The notes beneath the pieces were generated by a model. The model made no database searches, was not told the DNA's origin, and saw nothing but the letters and a program-made list of their open reading frames with translations. Both the position numbers and the translations under genes were made by a program. A DNA stretch of 64,000 nt, taken from positions 529,226 through 593,225 of the forward strand of contig NZ_FUKM01000057.1 in assembly GCF_900163645.1 (NCBI RefSeq), read 5' to 3'. Every line of letters starts with the position of its first letter. The first letter of the stretch is position 1. The DNA comes from Halomonas citrativorans (GTDB taxonomy: Bacteria; Pseudomonadota; Gammaproteobacteria; Pseudomonadales; Halomonadaceae). Below are positions 1 to 9,182 of this stretch, in pieces.

Positions 1-279
1 TTACGGTTGAATAACAGGCGCCGCTAGTCAAAATTCGTCTTGGACAGGGCTGTCCTCAGTAGGCTATAGGAGGTTAATGCCTGGGATGAATTAACGTTTA
101 AGTGGTGACCGTCGTACCGCGCTCCGTTCCATAAAATAATTCGTTTTTTCGCTAAAATATTCCACGTTTAACATGGGATATAGCCCCCTGTCGGGGGCTT
201 GGTGCGGCGAGGTCTTTAGCATGTTAATAAAAGGTCTCAGGCAGTATATGTCCTGATGAGTTGCTATTTACCGTCTTGT
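1..279. other. Left-edge intergenic region
   Basis: No convincing coding frame was found here. The only structure seen is a hairpin at 182-199, described separately. The stretch between about 120 and 180 is AT-rich. The first three bases could read as a stop codon on the minus strand, but the frame behind them is closed by further stops within about 30 bases. Confidence 0.5.
182..199 (-). terminator. Hairpin downstream of the semialdehyde dehydrogenase gene
   Basis: A perfect 7-bp stem (AGCCCCC/GGGGGCT) closes a four-base loop about 80 bases beyond the stop codon of the minus-strand dehydrogenase gene. No U-tract follows on either strand, so intrinsic termination is uncertain. It may instead protect the 3' end of the mRNA. 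Confidence 0.35.
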
Positions 280-1857
280 TTAATATTCCCGCTTACCATC
301 CACCAGTCGCGAAACCTTAAAAGGATTATCGTCGCGCAATGCTTCTGGCAGTAAACCAGCAGGCAAGTCCTGATAGCAAACCGGGCGCAGGAAGCGATAA
401 ATCGCGGCGCTGCCGACAGACGTAGTGCGGCTGTCGGACGTTGCCGGGAACGGTCCTCCATGCACCATCGCGTGGCCCACTTCGACCCCGGTCGGCCAGC
501 CATTGGCCAGGAGTCGACCGGCGCGCTGCTCAAGCGTGGGCAGAAGTGATTGTGCGGCCTCCAGGTCGCCATCGTCCATTTGCAGAGTAATCGTCAGCTG
601 ACCTTCGAGCTGGTCGGCAACACGCTGCATCTCCTGCGCGTCAGCGCACTCAATGACCAGCGAGGCAGCGCCGAAGATTTCGCCCTGAAGCGCGTCATTG
701 TTAAGGAAATTCTGAGCGCTGGCTACAAATAGCCCTGTCTGGCAGCTATGCGGTCCGTCGCCGGCTTTGCCGCGCGCTACTTCCTTGACGCTGGATTGGC
801 CCGAAAGGGCGGAGACACCGCTTTGATACGCCTCATGGATGCCGGGCGTCAGCATCGTTTGGGCGCCGCTGGCTTTAACGGCTTCCTCTGCGGTAGTGAT
901 AAACGCATCCAGGTCAGCGCCTTTAAGGCCAATGACCAGACCAGGGTTGGTGCAGAACTGACCCGCACCCATGTTCAGCGAAGCGACAAAACCTTCGGCA
1001 ATCTTGTTGCCGCGCGCTTGCAGTGCCTCGGGGAACAGAAATACCGGGTTGATGCTGCTCATCTCGGCATAAACGGGAATCGGCTCGGGACGCGCCTGGG
1101 CAGTCGCCATCAAGGCCATGCCGCCGCTGCGTGAGCCGGTAAAACCAACCGCTTTAATACGCGGGTCTGAGACCAGCGCTTGGCCAATATCGCGACCTGA
1201 GCCGAACAGCAGCGAAAACACCCCTTCCGGCATGTTGCACTTGGCCGCAGCGCGTTGAATAGCGCGGCCTACCAGCTCAGAAGTGCCGGGGTGGGCAGAG
1301 TGGCCCTTGACCACCACCGGGCAGCCTGCTGCCAGCGCCGAGGCGGTATCGCCCCCTGCTACGCTGAAGGCCAGCGGAAAGTTGCTGGCACCGAACACGG
1401 CCACGGGGCCAAGCGGAATATGGCGCTGACGTAAGTCGGCGCGCGGCATGGGTTGGCGATCAGGCTGGGCCGGGTCGTGGCGTAAATCCAGCCATTCGCC
1501 CGCACGTACTACCGAGGCGAACAGCCGCAGCTGACCGCAGGTCCGGCCCCGTTCGCCTTCAAGGCGCGCTTCAGGAAGGCCGGTTTCGGCCACGCCGCGT
1601 TGAGTCAAATCAGCACCAATGGCCTCAATTTCTTCGGCAATGGTTTCCAGGAAGTGAGCGCGCGTTTCAAGTGAGGTTTCGCGGTATTGATCAAACGCTG
1701 CTTCGGCAAGCTGGCAGGCTTTTTCAACCTCGGCGCGGCTACCACCGGGATAGCGCGGCTCCAGAGTTTCGCCGGTGGCCGGGTTAACGGCAACAATATC
1801 GGCTTGAGTACCGGTGACGGCCTGTTGACCGATAAGCAGTGTACCTTGCAGTGTCAT
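280..1857 (-). CDS. 2-oxoglutarate semialdehyde dehydrogenase (NADP-type aldehyde dehydrogenase)
   Basis: This 525-residue cytoplasmic enzyme would oxidise 2-oxoglutarate semialdehyde to 2-oxoglutarate, the last step of the non-phosphorylative pentose pathway. It belongs to the aldehyde dehydrogenase superfamily. The GFTGSRSGG cofactor segment lies at about 238-246, the catalytic Glu at 265 (YAEMSSINP) and the nucleophile Cys at 302 (GQFCTNPG). The length and the [12 protein letters not shown] segment fit the longer NADP-dependent semialdehyde dehydrogenases of arabinose, xylose and glucarate clusters. An AGGAGG ribosome site precedes the start, and the gene follows the FAH-type gene after 11 bases, so the two form an operon. 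The function is inferred from family and context; other semialdehyde substrates are possible. Confidence 0.88.
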   Translation of the reverse strand: MTLQGTLLIGQQAVTGTQADIVAVNPATGETLEPRYPGGSRAEVEKACQLAEAAFDQYRETSLETRAHFLETIAEEIEAIGADLTQRGVAETGLPEARLEGERGRTCGQLRLFASVVRAGEWLDLRHDPAQPDRQPMPRADLRQRHIPLGPVAVFGASNFPLAFSVAGGDTASALAAGCPVVVKGHSAHPGTSELVGRAIQRAAAKCNMPEGVFSLLFGSGRDIGQALVSDPRIKAVGFTGSRSGGMALMATAQARPEPIPVYAEMSSINPVFLFPEALQARGNKIAEGFVASLNMGAGQFCTNPGLVIGLKGADLDAFITTAEEAVKASGAQTMLTPGIHEAYQSGVSALSGQSSVKEVARGKAGDGPHSCQTGLFVASAQNFLNNDALQGEIFGAASLVIECADAQEMQRVADQLEGQLTITLQMDDGDLEAAQSLLPTLEQRAGRLLANGWPTGVEVGHAMVHGGPFPATSDSRTTSVGSAAIYRFLRPVCYQDLPAGLLPEALRDDNPFKVSRLVDGKREY

Positions 1858-1868
1858 GTAGCCTCCTG

Positions 1869-2867
1869 TTAAAGCGCGTTGACGATGGTTGTTTCGTGCT
1901 TGTGATTCGTTGGCATGCGTAGCGTGTTGCGTAGTGAGCGGCCAAAATCGTTAAGCGTGATCTCGAAACGATCACCATCGCGGGTTTGAATCTGGTCAGC
2001 AAAGCTAAGAGTAGCTGTGCCGAAGAAGTGGACGTGGACATCGCCCGGGCGGCGAAAGCCTGCGTATTTGAAGTGGTGGTGCTCAAGATTGGCGAGGCTG
2101 TGGGCCATATTGGACTCACCGGTTAAAAACGGCTTTTCCCACAACGTTTGGCCATCGCGCACAATGCGGCTGGTGCCTTCAAGGTGGGCAGGTAACTCTC
2201 CGATCAACAGCTCTGGGCCAACGCTACAGGCGCGCAATTTAGAGTGCGCCAGCCATAGGTAGTTAAAGCGCTCAGTAACATGGTCGGAAAATTCGTTACC
2301 CACAGCGTAGCCAATCCGGCATGGAGTGCCATCGTCAGCAATAATATAGAGCCCCGCAAGCTCTGGTTCTTCACCAGCATCCTGGGCAAACGCGGGAGAA
2401 GGCATGTCTGCTTCCGGCGCGACGATGCAGTCGCCATCGCCTTTATAGAACCATTCCGGCTGCGACCCTTCGGCGTTATCGGAAGGCTTTCCGCCTTCAA
2501 CGCCGAGTTTGAACATGCGCATGGAGTCGGTCAGTTCCTCCTCGGCCACTTGAGTTTTGGCATGCATGGCGGACCGGGTATCGGCGCTGCCCAAGTGGGT
2601 GAGGCCGGTGCCGGTCACCAGGCAGTGGGCGGGGTCGGGATGCGTGAGCGGCGGTAGCAGGCGCTGCTCGTCGATTAACGTTTGGTAATCAACCTGCGTG
2701 TCGCCAAGCCGTGATTTAATGGCTTGTTCAAGCGACTCCCCAGCGGCAATAGCGGCGTTGGCTAGCGCGTAAGTGCCGCCCTCTATGGCGATGGGGCGAA
2801 CTTTCTCAGCGCTCTCTACCAATGCGACTTTTAGTGTTTCTTGTTCGGTGTACTGAATCAACCGCAT
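1869..2867 (-). CDS. FAH-superfamily protein (AraD1/GguC type), probable 2-keto-3-deoxyarabonate dehydratase
   Basis: This 332-residue protein has a C-terminal fumarylacetoacetate-hydrolase fold. Acidic metal-binding segments are seen at about 151-152 (PE), 167-169 (EPE) and 190-196 (GNEFSDH). Archaeal FAH-family enzymes dehydrate 2-keto-3-deoxypentonates to 2-oxoglutarate semialdehyde, and GguC-type relatives sit beside sugar ABC transporters. It lies directly upstream of the semialdehyde dehydrogenase and near the arabinose dehydrogenase and arabonate dehydratase genes, so this dehydratase role is the best inference. The usual bacterial enzyme for the step is a DHDPS-fold protein, and none is seen in the window. 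An AAGGA ribosome site lies about 9 bases before the ATG. Confidence 0.8.
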   Translation of the reverse strand: MRLIQYTEQETLKVALVESAEKVRPIAIEGGTYALANAAIAAGESLEQAIKSRLGDTQVDYQTLIDEQRLLPPLTHPDPAHCLVTGTGLTHLGSADTRSAMHAKTQVAEEELTDSMRMFKLGVEGGKPSDNAEGSQPEWFYKGDGDCIVAPEADMPSPAFAQDAGEEPELAGLYIIADDGTPCRIGYAVGNEFSDHVTERFNYLWLAHSKLRACSVGPELLIGELPAHLEGTSRIVRDGQTLWEKPFLTGESNMAHSLANLEHHHFKYAGFRRPGDVHVHFFGTATLSFADQIQTRDGDRFEITLNDFGRSLRNTLRMPTNHKHETTIVNAL

Positions 2868-3294
2868 AGCGACATGTCCTTGTTAATACATCAAGCGCTT
2901 GCTCATTTGCATGGCAAACAGCAGGCAACCCAATGGTGTCTTGAATGGCATGAGGCGGTGTCATGTCACCCCAAGCGGGCTATCCGGGAGAATGCTAGCG
3001 CTGCTTGTTAGAGGTGGCTGACGCCATTATTTGGAAAGTGCTATTCATCGTAGACGAACTGTTGAGCTTATTGCCAGTATGTTCAACATATACTTTTGTA
3101 TGTGTCGACGTTATCACAAAGAAAGCGTAACGTCATAGCGACTCCCTGGATTTAAAGGGAGTTGCCAATATCACGATGTCGCCATGAGCATTAATCAAGG
3201 GGAAATCATCAGTACCATCCGCTTGTATTACGCCCATGCTTGGAGAGGTTGATTACGTTATGATTGAGAAGAATTGTAATAGGGTTGAATCATA
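2868..3294. other. Divergent regulatory region between the FAH-protein operon and the GntR gene
   Basis: This 427-base region separates the leftward FAH-protein/dehydrogenase operon from the rightward FadR-type regulator and sugar dehydrogenase genes, so it should hold promoters for both. It contains one copy of a palindrome (3078-3090) also found twice upstream of the symporter operon. No coding frame is supported here. Confidence 0.6.
3078..3090. promoter_or_regulatory. Putative operator of the FadR/GntR regulator
   Basis: TATGTTCAACATA is a 13-bp odd palindrome centred on 3084, in the divergent region in front of the regulator gene. The same core, ATGTTSAACAT, occurs twice more in the window's other arabinose-gene promoter region (7715-7729 and 7737-7747). 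The match between copies is seen directly; assigning it to the adjacent GntR protein is inference. Confidence 0.55.
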
Positions 3295-4068
3295 GTGACG
3301 TCATCTCTCAGTAAGCCTGTTGCTCGGCCCAGTATTGCCGAACATCTCGCCGAAGCTATCTTCGCAGGGCGTTATCAGCCCGGCGATTTTGTGCCTCGGG
3401 AGCTGGATCTGTGCGAACGCTTTGCTATTAATCGCTCGGCGGTACGTAGCGACCTTCGCCAGTTGGTGGATGCGGGTATTATTGAGCGTATTTCAGGACA
3501 TGGCTCCAAGGTTCGTGAGTATTCTGAGTGGCATATCCTTGATCCCCAGGTGACCCATTGGTTAACGCGGTATGCTGCGCCAAACCCTGATATCCAGCGT
3601 GAAATACTGGCTTTTCGTTTGGATGTGGAACCTTATGTGGCGATGACCGCTGCCAAGCGTGCCACGGCGCACGATTTGGTGGCTATCGAAGAAGCATTTG
3701 AAGGGTTGGGCCAGAACCTGCGTAATGCCACCTGTCTTGAAGAGCGGCGTCTGCATAGTGAATGCGATGTTGCTTTTCATGAAGCGATCTTCAAGGCGAC
3801 TCACAACATCGTTTGGGCACAGCTTTCCCATATCTTGCGTCCTTCCATTTACATGTTGGTGTCAATGTCCAATGAGAGCGCCCCGGACCCTGATGAGAGT
3901 TTGGAGCAGCATCGCCAGCTAATGGAAAGTATTCGCCTGCGCCGCCCTCGGGAGGCGTTTTTGGCGGCTCAGGCCGTGTTGGCGGGTACCGCAAAGGCGC
4001 TGGGGCTTGAGAACAGTGCCAGCACCCTGGAGCCCAGCTCTTTGGGACTTAACATCGAGCGCCGCTGA
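3295..4068 (+). CDS. FadR-subfamily GntR transcriptional regulator
   Basis: This 257-residue DNA-binding repressor or activator has an N-terminal winged helix-turn-helix (about 12-75; PRELDLCERFAINRSAVRSD resembles the GntR recognition region). The C-terminal all-helical FCD effector domain (about 95-235) carries the family Asp/His pattern (CDVAFHEAI, EQHRQLMES). It starts at GTG with a weak ribosome site, since other frames upstream are closed. The gene lies between the divergent dehydratase operon and the sugar dehydrogenase, 39 bases from the latter. A pathway intermediate is the likely effector. The palindrome at 3078-3090 is the likely operator. Confidence 0.88.
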   Translation: MTSSLSKPVARPSIAEHLAEAIFAGRYQPGDFVPRELDLCERFAINRSAVRSDLRQLVDAGIIERISGHGSKVREYSEWHILDPQVTHWLTRYAAPNPDIQREILAFRLDVEPYVAMTAAKRATAHDLVAIEEAFEGLGQNLRNATCLEERRLHSECDVAFHEAIFKATHNIVWAQLSHILRPSIYMLVSMSNESAPDPDESLEQHRQLMESIRLRRPREAFLAAQAVLAGTAKALGLENSASTLEPSSLGLNIERR

Positions 4069-4107
4069 GCCTTACATTGATCCCACTTTTGCTAACAAGG
4101 CAAACGT

Positions 4108-5034
4108 ATGTCTCACGTAATGATTGGCCTGGTCGGGGTGGGTAAAATTGCCCGCGATCAGCATATTCCTGCAATGGCAGCGGTCACTAACTGCCAGTTT
4201 GTCGCCACAGCTGATCCTAATGCAGCCCTGCCGGGCACTCCTGGCTATGCCTCGCTAGAGGCTATGTTGGATGCTCACCCTGAGATAACCGCCGTGGCCA
4301 TTTGCACGCCTACTCACCTGCGCTACTCTCAAGCGCGCCTTGCGTTAATGCGTGGCAAGCATGTGCTTCTGGAAAAGCCGCCAGGAGCCACGTTAAGTGA
4401 AGTAGAGGACTTAATCGCGGTGGCTGACCAGCAAGGCGTTAGCCTGTTTGCTGCCTGGCATTCACGCTTTGCACCGGGCGTTGCCCATGCCAAACGGTGG
4501 TTAGCAGAGCGCAGTGTTCAGCGAGTTAGTATTGAGTGGAAGGAGGATGTAAGGGTATGGCATCCAGGCCAAGCGTGGATCTGGCAACCCGGTGGAATGG
4601 GCGTATTCGACCCGGGTATTAACGCGCTTTCCATTGTCACGGCCATCCTGCCTCAACCGTTTTTCCTGCGTCAGGCGCGGCTGCAGGTGCCAGAGAATTG
4701 CCAGACACCGATTGCCGCTGAGCTCTCGTTTACTGATCACTTGGATACGGCTATTGAAGCGGTGTTTGATTTTCGTCAGACCGGCCCGCAAACCTGGGAT
4801 ATTCACATTGATACTGATGGCGGACGCATAAGCCTGACCGACGGTGGCTGCCGCTTAACGATTGAAGGTCAGCAGGTAGTCGACGCTGAAGAGAAGGAGT
4901 ATGAAGGTCTTTATACTTACTTCGCCGAGCTTATCGCAGCGGGGCGTAGCGAAGTAGATGTCGCGCCACTGCGGCAGGTGGCAGACGCTTTCATGTACGG
5001 TCATCGTGACGTAACGGATGCGTTTATCGAGTGA
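4108..5034 (+). CDS. L-arabinose 1-dehydrogenase (Gfo/Idh/MocA family)
   Basis: This 308-residue cytoplasmic oxidoreductase would oxidise L-arabinose (and probably D-galactose) to the 1,4-lactone with NAD(P)+, starting the non-phosphorylative pathway. The Rossmann GxGxxA motif (GVGKIA) is at 10-15, the family EKP motif with its conserved Lys at 89-91, and FDPGINALS at 167-175. Length and motifs closely match my recollection of the Azospirillum L-arabinose 1-dehydrogenase. It follows the GntR gene on the same strand after 39 bases and is probably cotranscribed. No lactonase gene follows, so lactone opening must be spontaneous or encoded elsewhere. Confidence 0.88.
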   Translation: MSHVMIGLVGVGKIARDQHIPAMAAVTNCQFVATADPNAALPGTPGYASLEAMLDAHPEITAVAICTPTHLRYSQARLALMRGKHVLLEKPPGATLSEVEDLIAVADQQGVSLFAAWHSRFAPGVAHAKRWLAERSVQRVSIEWKEDVRVWHPGQAWIWQPGGMGVFDPGINALSIVTAILPQPFFLRQARLQVPENCQTPIAAELSFTDHLDTAIEAVFDFRQTGPQTWDIHIDTDGGRISLTDGGCRLTIEGQQVVDAEEKEYEGLYTYFAELIAAGRSEVDVAPLRQVADAFMYGHRDVTDAFIE

Positions 5035-5151
5035 TGGCCGTTCACGCTATAGAGGGATGCCATCAACGACTCAAGCTAAACGAAAGGGTATATGGAGTCG
5101 TTGGTGGCGGGTTAACGCGGAACGTTAAAGCATTCGCATGAAAATAAACCA

Positions 5152-6099
5152 TTAATCAGGTGATGAGGGTTTTCCGAAAAGAGGGAATCCCTCTGTGTCC
5201 CATTGGATGCGTTTGACGTACGTATGCCGGTTCGGATCCCAAAGGGGGTCACCCTCAATCTCGGTATACGTGCGCGCGTGATACACCAGTAGATCCGTTT
5301 GGCCGTCATCGGAAACGGTAAAGCTATTGTGCCCTGGCCCGAAGAGCTTATTGGGCGAGTCGCTCTGGAAGACAGGGTTTGGCAGCTTCGTCCAGCTGGA
5401 AGGGTCAAGCAAGTCGTCGTCGGTATTGGCCCACAGCAAGCCCATGCAATAGTTTTCATCGGTAGCGCTTGCCGAGTAGGTTAGAAACACTCGGCCATGT
5501 CGGCACAGGACCGCGGGCCCTTCATTGACACTGAAGCCACGCGTCTCCCACTCGAACTCAGGAATACTCAAACGAACCGGCGGCCCTGATAGCGTGTCGG
5601 GCGTCTCCATGGGCGCAATATAGAGATTGGAATTGCCGGGGATGTCAGGCGACTTCTGCGCCCATAGGTAATAGAGCTTTTCATGATGAGAGAACATCGT
5701 AGCGTCGAGGCAGAAGCTATCAATGCCTGTCTCTATCTGAACGGGCGCGCTCCATGTGCCGATCAAGGGGTTAGCCGCATCAGTACTAATCGCGTACATG
5801 CGGTGCTGGAATAAACCGTCTTTAATCTCTCGGCTGGGAGCAGCCGCAAAATAGATAGTCCAACGCCCTGCATGAAAGTGCAGTTCCGGTGCCCAAATCA
5901 GTTCGCTCAAAGGGCCTGTATCTGGTTTGTGCCATACGCTGACGGCACTGGCATCGGCTAGTGTTTCGATACTTGACGCACGGCGTAACTCTAAACGGTC
6001 ATATTCAGGCACGGAGGCAGTGAAGTAGTAAAAGCCGTCGGTATGCTTATGAATAAACGGGTCTGCGCGTTGCTCTATCAAGGGCTTTATCGTCATCAT
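5152..6099 (-). CDS. GH43 exo-alpha-L-arabinofuranosidase, cytoplasmic
   Basis: This 315-residue five-bladed beta-propeller glycosidase has no signal peptide, so it should act on imported arabino-oligosaccharides. Predicted GH43 catalytic residues are the general base Asp13 (RADPF), the pKa modulator Asp132 (CLDATMF) and the acid Glu193 (VNEGPAVL). The sequence resembles the subfamily with exo-1,5-alpha-L-arabinofuranosidases (GH43_26-like), although xylosidase activity cannot be excluded. It lies 11 bases after the GPH symporter gene, so transport and cleavage appear coupled in one operon. A GTGAGG ribosome site precedes two consecutive ATG codons. Confidence 0.85.
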   Translation of the reverse strand: MMTIKPLIEQRADPFIHKHTDGFYYFTASVPEYDRLELRRASSIETLADASAVSVWHKPDTGPLSELIWAPELHFHAGRWTIYFAAAPSREIKDGLFQHRMYAISTDAANPLIGTWSAPVQIETGIDSFCLDATMFSHHEKLYYLWAQKSPDIPGNSNLYIAPMETPDTLSGPPVRLSIPEFEWETRGFSVNEGPAVLCRHGRVFLTYSASATDENYCMGLLWANTDDDLLDPSSWTKLPNPVFQSDSPNKLFGPGHNSFTVSDDGQTDLLVYHARTYTEIEGDPLWDPNRHTYVKRIQWDTEGFPLFGKPSSPD

Positions 6100-6110
6100 G
6101 GCCTCACTTC

Positions 6111-7511
6111 TTATAGGTTTGTTGCACGATAGATGGGCGGCTGTGGCTGCTTTTTTAGCGTTTCTGGCAGCGGGAAGCCATTGGAAAGGTTTTCTTTCAT
6201 CTCTTCATAGTAGCGATCGGTAATATGATACTTGAACATTAAACTCCCCATCAGCGTATGAAAGACGCCAGGAATGATAGAAAGCATCAACGCGATACCG
6301 GTTAGCGTAAACGCACTCTGTTCAGTATTAGGCTCATAGTTAAAATAGGTTAACAAGATGCCTACCAGGAAACCGGCTGCCCCCATGCCTGCTTTTTGAA
6401 AAAATGAAATGCCACCGAACGCCAGTCCTGAGACACGCCGCCCAGTCTTGGCTTCTCCGTAATCCACTGACTCGGCGATAGCCGACCAGAAAACCGGAGC
6501 ATGCAGGTCAACGGCAAAGGAAATAAGGAAATACAGAATAAAGGCCAACACGATATCGCCTGGAGAAACGGCAAAGAACATGATAACGCTCAGCACCCCG
6601 ACGGCGAGTTGGCTCCAGCGGAAGAGGTTGAGTTTACAGTAGCGTTTGGTGATCCAGGTTGAAGCCACCATGGCCAAGATGGCTGCGCTAACGCCCACGG
6701 TTAAGAATGCTGACAGCATTGTCGCGTTAGCGCCGAGATAATATTTGGCATAATAGGCCGCCACCGAGCTACGAATCACATAACCCAGCGTGCCTGTAAA
6801 GCAGACCGCACACAGTACTATCCACTGATCGTTTTTAATTAATAGGCGAAACTGCTCTTTCAGCGGTTTTGTATCAATGGTGTGCTGGACGCGCTCGGTG
6901 GTCGTAAAATAACAGAACAGAAACAATAAGGTAGCGAGCCCTCCCATTAAGCCCATGGATACCTGGTATCCCAAGGCAAGGTTATCTCCACCCACAAATT
7001 CGGCAAGTATCGGCACTATGATCGTCACCAGAAAGGCGGCAATCTTGGCAAAGAACAAACGGTACCCATTGGCGGATAGCCGGTCTTTCGGGTCTGGTGA
7101 TAATACTCCGATCAAGGAAATATAGGGAATGGTCACCGCCGTGAACATGAGCGTGACAAACAGATAAGTTGAGTATGCCCACACCAGTTTTGCGTTATAG
7201 CTCCAGTCGGGTGTAGTAAAAAGCAGCAGTACCGAGATTCCAAAAGGCACTGAGAATATTAAGAAGTAAGGGCGGTAACGGCCATAACGGGTATTGAATT
7301 TATCCGTGATGATACCCATAAGCGGATCAGTGATGGCATCCATTAACCGCGCTACCAGAAATAGAATCCCCATATGGCTGGGTTTTAGGCCAAAAATATC
7401 GGTATAGAAGTAAGAGATAATCAGAAACATCGAAGATATAACGACATTAATCGCCATATCGCCGCTGCCGAATCCGACCTTTTCCAGATACGTTAGCTTT
7501 GGAGTTTTCAT
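6111..7511 (-). CDS. GPH-family sugar:cation symporter (MelB-like MFS)
   Basis: This 466-residue inner-membrane protein has about 12 hydrophobic segments. The N-terminal YLEKVGFGSGDMA start and the DAITDPLMGIITDK segment with RYGRYRPY are typical of glycoside-pentoside-hexuronide symporters related to MelB and XynB/YicJ carriers. It is the first gene of a two-gene operon with the GH43 arabinofuranosidase, so arabinosides or arabino-oligosaccharides are likely substrates. AAGG lies about 9 bases before the ATG. Two putative operators sit about 205-235 bases upstream, implying a long leader or control from a distance. Confidence 0.85.
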   Translation of the reverse strand: MKTPKLTYLEKVGFGSGDMAINVVISSMFLIISYFYTDIFGLKPSHMGILFLVARLMDAITDPLMGIITDKFNTRYGRYRPYFLIFSVPFGISVLLLFTTPDWSYNAKLVWAYSTYLFVTLMFTAVTIPYISLIGVLSPDPKDRLSANGYRLFFAKIAAFLVTIIVPILAEFVGGDNLALGYQVSMGLMGGLATLLFLFCYFTTTERVQHTIDTKPLKEQFRLLIKNDQWIVLCAVCFTGTLGYVIRSSVAAYYAKYYLGANATMLSAFLTVGVSAAILAMVASTWITKRYCKLNLFRWSQLAVGVLSVIMFFAVSPGDIVLAFILYFLISFAVDLHAPVFWSAIAESVDYGEAKTGRRVSGLAFGGISFFQKAGMGAAGFLVGILLTYFNYEPNTEQSAFTLTGIALMLSIIPGVFHTLMGSLMFKYHITDRYYEEMKENLSNGFPLPETLKKQPQPPIYRATNL

Positions 7512-8033
7512 GGGTAGGGCCTTAAATGATAGACATGACGACTAAGAAATTAGTGACCGCCTCTATAGAAACCAAACGAGCAAATCACCAGGCGTACATG
7601 GCAATTCACTTTCGATAGGCCCTGAAACACGGCATGCGATGTAGCGTTACACGTAGAAATACGGCGATGTTCGTCATAGGGACTCCAGTCGATTATTCTT
7701 TATTAGGATCCTCTATATGTTGAACATATGGAGGAAATGTTCAACATGGACTTTAGTCTGGTAGCTTATTTCAGAGGCTTTAGAGGGAAGTTTTTCTCAA
7801 GCACTGAGCAGGTCAAACCAAGCCAAGGCGAGCGACGATGCCGACCGCTTGGCAATGTCTGACCTGCCGGCTGTGTTCATAGGACAGCCGCCACGCATCT
7901 TTCGACAAGGAGCGTGGTATTGATGTTGGCAAGGGTGCTGTGAGGAGGTTGCTGTGAGGATGTTTCTGTGAGATAGCAGCAGTGAAAGGCCTGCTGCTAT
8001 CGGGCTGGCCATGCTTGTTGTGCGGCTGCCTCG
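7512..8033. other. Intergenic region upstream of the symporter operon
   Basis: This 522-base region lies between the LysR gene (ending at 8034, same strand) and the symporter gene. It contains the paired palindromes at 7715-7747 and therefore probably the symporter promoter. The part at about 7930-7975 has repeated CTGTGAGGA-like segments of unknown meaning. A 71-codon minus-strand frame at 7797-8012 has no ribosome site or recognisable protein character. Confidence 0.5.
7715..7747. promoter_or_regulatory. Tandem putative operators for the arabinose regulator
   Basis: Two odd palindromes lie side by side: ATATGTTGAACATAT (7715-7729) and ATGTTCAACAT (7737-7747). Their centres, 7722 and 7742, are 20 bp apart, close to two helical turns, so two dimers could bind the same DNA face. 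The same core occurs at 3079-3089 in front of the GntR gene. Sequence identity is seen; regulator assignment is inferred. Confidence 0.58.
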
Positions 8034-9002
8034 TTACGTTTCACTGCGCCCATCTTCGCGTTGCGCGTTCTGAGCGATAATCTCGCGGAGGGTGCTCATT
8101 AATAGCGCAGCCCCCGGTGAAAGTCGTTGGTGGCGTAAGCTGACCAGGCCGTAGGGCTGCACGCTAAGCGCTTCGACGAAGGGCAACTGGTGGAAGCGTT
8201 GGGGGGTACAGAGTAGATCGGCAGTTTCGCGCGTGGTCACGGTGATGGTGTCAGATTTATCGACCAGCGCTAGTGACACCAGTAAGTCAGCAGTATCGAC
8301 GACTTGTCGAGGTGGCGCGACCTGATGATGCAGAAACAGGCTGTCAACAAGCTGTCGCATGAGTGCGCCGGGTGGCTGCAGTGACCACGGATAGACGGCC
8401 ATGTCCGCCAGTTTTAACGAAGTTTTGCCTACCAGCGGATGCCCTTCACGACACACAAAGCACAACTCCTCCTCGCCAATTTCTTCAAAGACAAAGCGCT
8501 CAAGATCGCTTCCAGGCGGGAGGCGTGTAATCGCAAAATCCAGCTCACCTTCCAGCAAACGTGGCACCAGCGCTTTGCTGACATCCACATCCACGCTGAT
8601 TTTAAGCTCCGGGCGGTCTCTGTGGACCCGTTCAATAGCGCTGGTTAGAAGCGTAACGGCGGGTGCCATAACGGTGCCGATAGCCACGGTGCCCGCATTG
8701 CCGTTGCGCAGCGCGGTCAGCTCTTCAGCGGTGTGGCGTAGTGTCGACAGCACACTATGCGCATGACGAATCATGACCTCCCCATACCAGTTAGGGGTTA
8801 GCCCACGCGACTGGCGATCAAACAGACGTATACCCAGGTTGGCTTCCAGGTCGCTGAGCAGTTTTGAGGCTGCGGGCTGGCTCATGTTGAGTTGGGCAGC
8901 GGCACGATGCAGGTTGCGGTGTTCGTCAAGCGCCAAAAATAGCTGAAAATGACGCAACTTTAGTCGAGCGTTGAGAAACCAGTTACTGTCAAGAACGCTC
9001 AT
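8034..9002 (-). CDS. LysR-family regulator, GbpR-like
   Basis: This 322-residue protein has an N-terminal LysR helix-turn-helix (about 15-75; LNMSQPAASKLLSDLE) and a C-terminal periplasmic-binding-type effector domain (about 100-310). The opening WFLNARLKLRHFQLFLALDE resembles GbpR, which controls sugar-binding protein and GguAB transporter genes in Azospirillum and Agrobacterium. It is divergent from the mutarotase-AraFGH operon, the usual arrangement for a LysR activator and its target. L-arabinose or D-galactose is a plausible effector. The intergenic region contains inverted repeats that could be its site. Confidence 0.85.
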   Translation of the reverse strand: MSVLDSNWFLNARLKLRHFQLFLALDEHRNLHRAAAQLNMSQPAASKLLSDLEANLGIRLFDRQSRGLTPNWYGEVMIRHAHSVLSTLRHTAEELTALRNGNAGTVAIGTVMAPAVTLLTSAIERVHRDRPELKISVDVDVSKALVPRLLEGELDFAITRLPPGSDLERFVFEEIGEEELCFVCREGHPLVGKTSLKLADMAVYPWSLQPPGALMRQLVDSLFLHHQVAPPRQVVDTADLLVSLALVDKSDTITVTTRETADLLCTPQRFHQLPFVEALSVQPYGLVSLRHQRLSPGAALLMSTLREIIAQNAQREDGRSET

Positions 9003-9043
9003 GGAATAAGCCTTTCAGTGCTTTTGATAGCAATAAGTGTATC

Positions 9044-9079
9044 GGAATTAACGTGTTCCTATATTGGTTAGTTATCTAA
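9044..9079. promoter_or_regulatory. Inverted repeats between the LysR gene and the araFGH operon
   Basis: Two short inverted repeats are seen in the divergent intergenic region: GGAA-N8-TTCC at 9044-9059 and TTAG-N4-CTAA at 9068-9079. Either could be part of the LysR regulator's binding site. Further on, about 9109-9136, the 12-mer GAACCTRGTAGT occurs twice in tandem. No experimental support can be read from sequence alone. Confidence 0.3.
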
Positions 9080-9182
9080 GAGCTGTCTAGTGTAGGGCGT
9101 GTAGTGGAGAACCTAGTAGTGAACCTGGTAGTGAACCGCATACCGCACGAATAACAATAACGATGTTAACAGGAGGAACACC

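Noticed and set aside
1..60. Possible 3' end of a minus-strand gene at the left edge
   Set aside because: The frame ending at the first bases is closed by in-frame stops about 30 and 70 bases upstream.
748..1134. Open frame of 128 codons on the plus strand inside the semialdehyde dehydrogenase gene
   Set aside because: Antisense to a clearly real gene with catalytic residues in place; no ribosome site or recognisable protein.
7797..8012. 71-codon minus-strand frame between the symporter and LysR genes
   Set aside because: No ribosome site, Cys/His/Ser-rich random composition, no recognisable motif.
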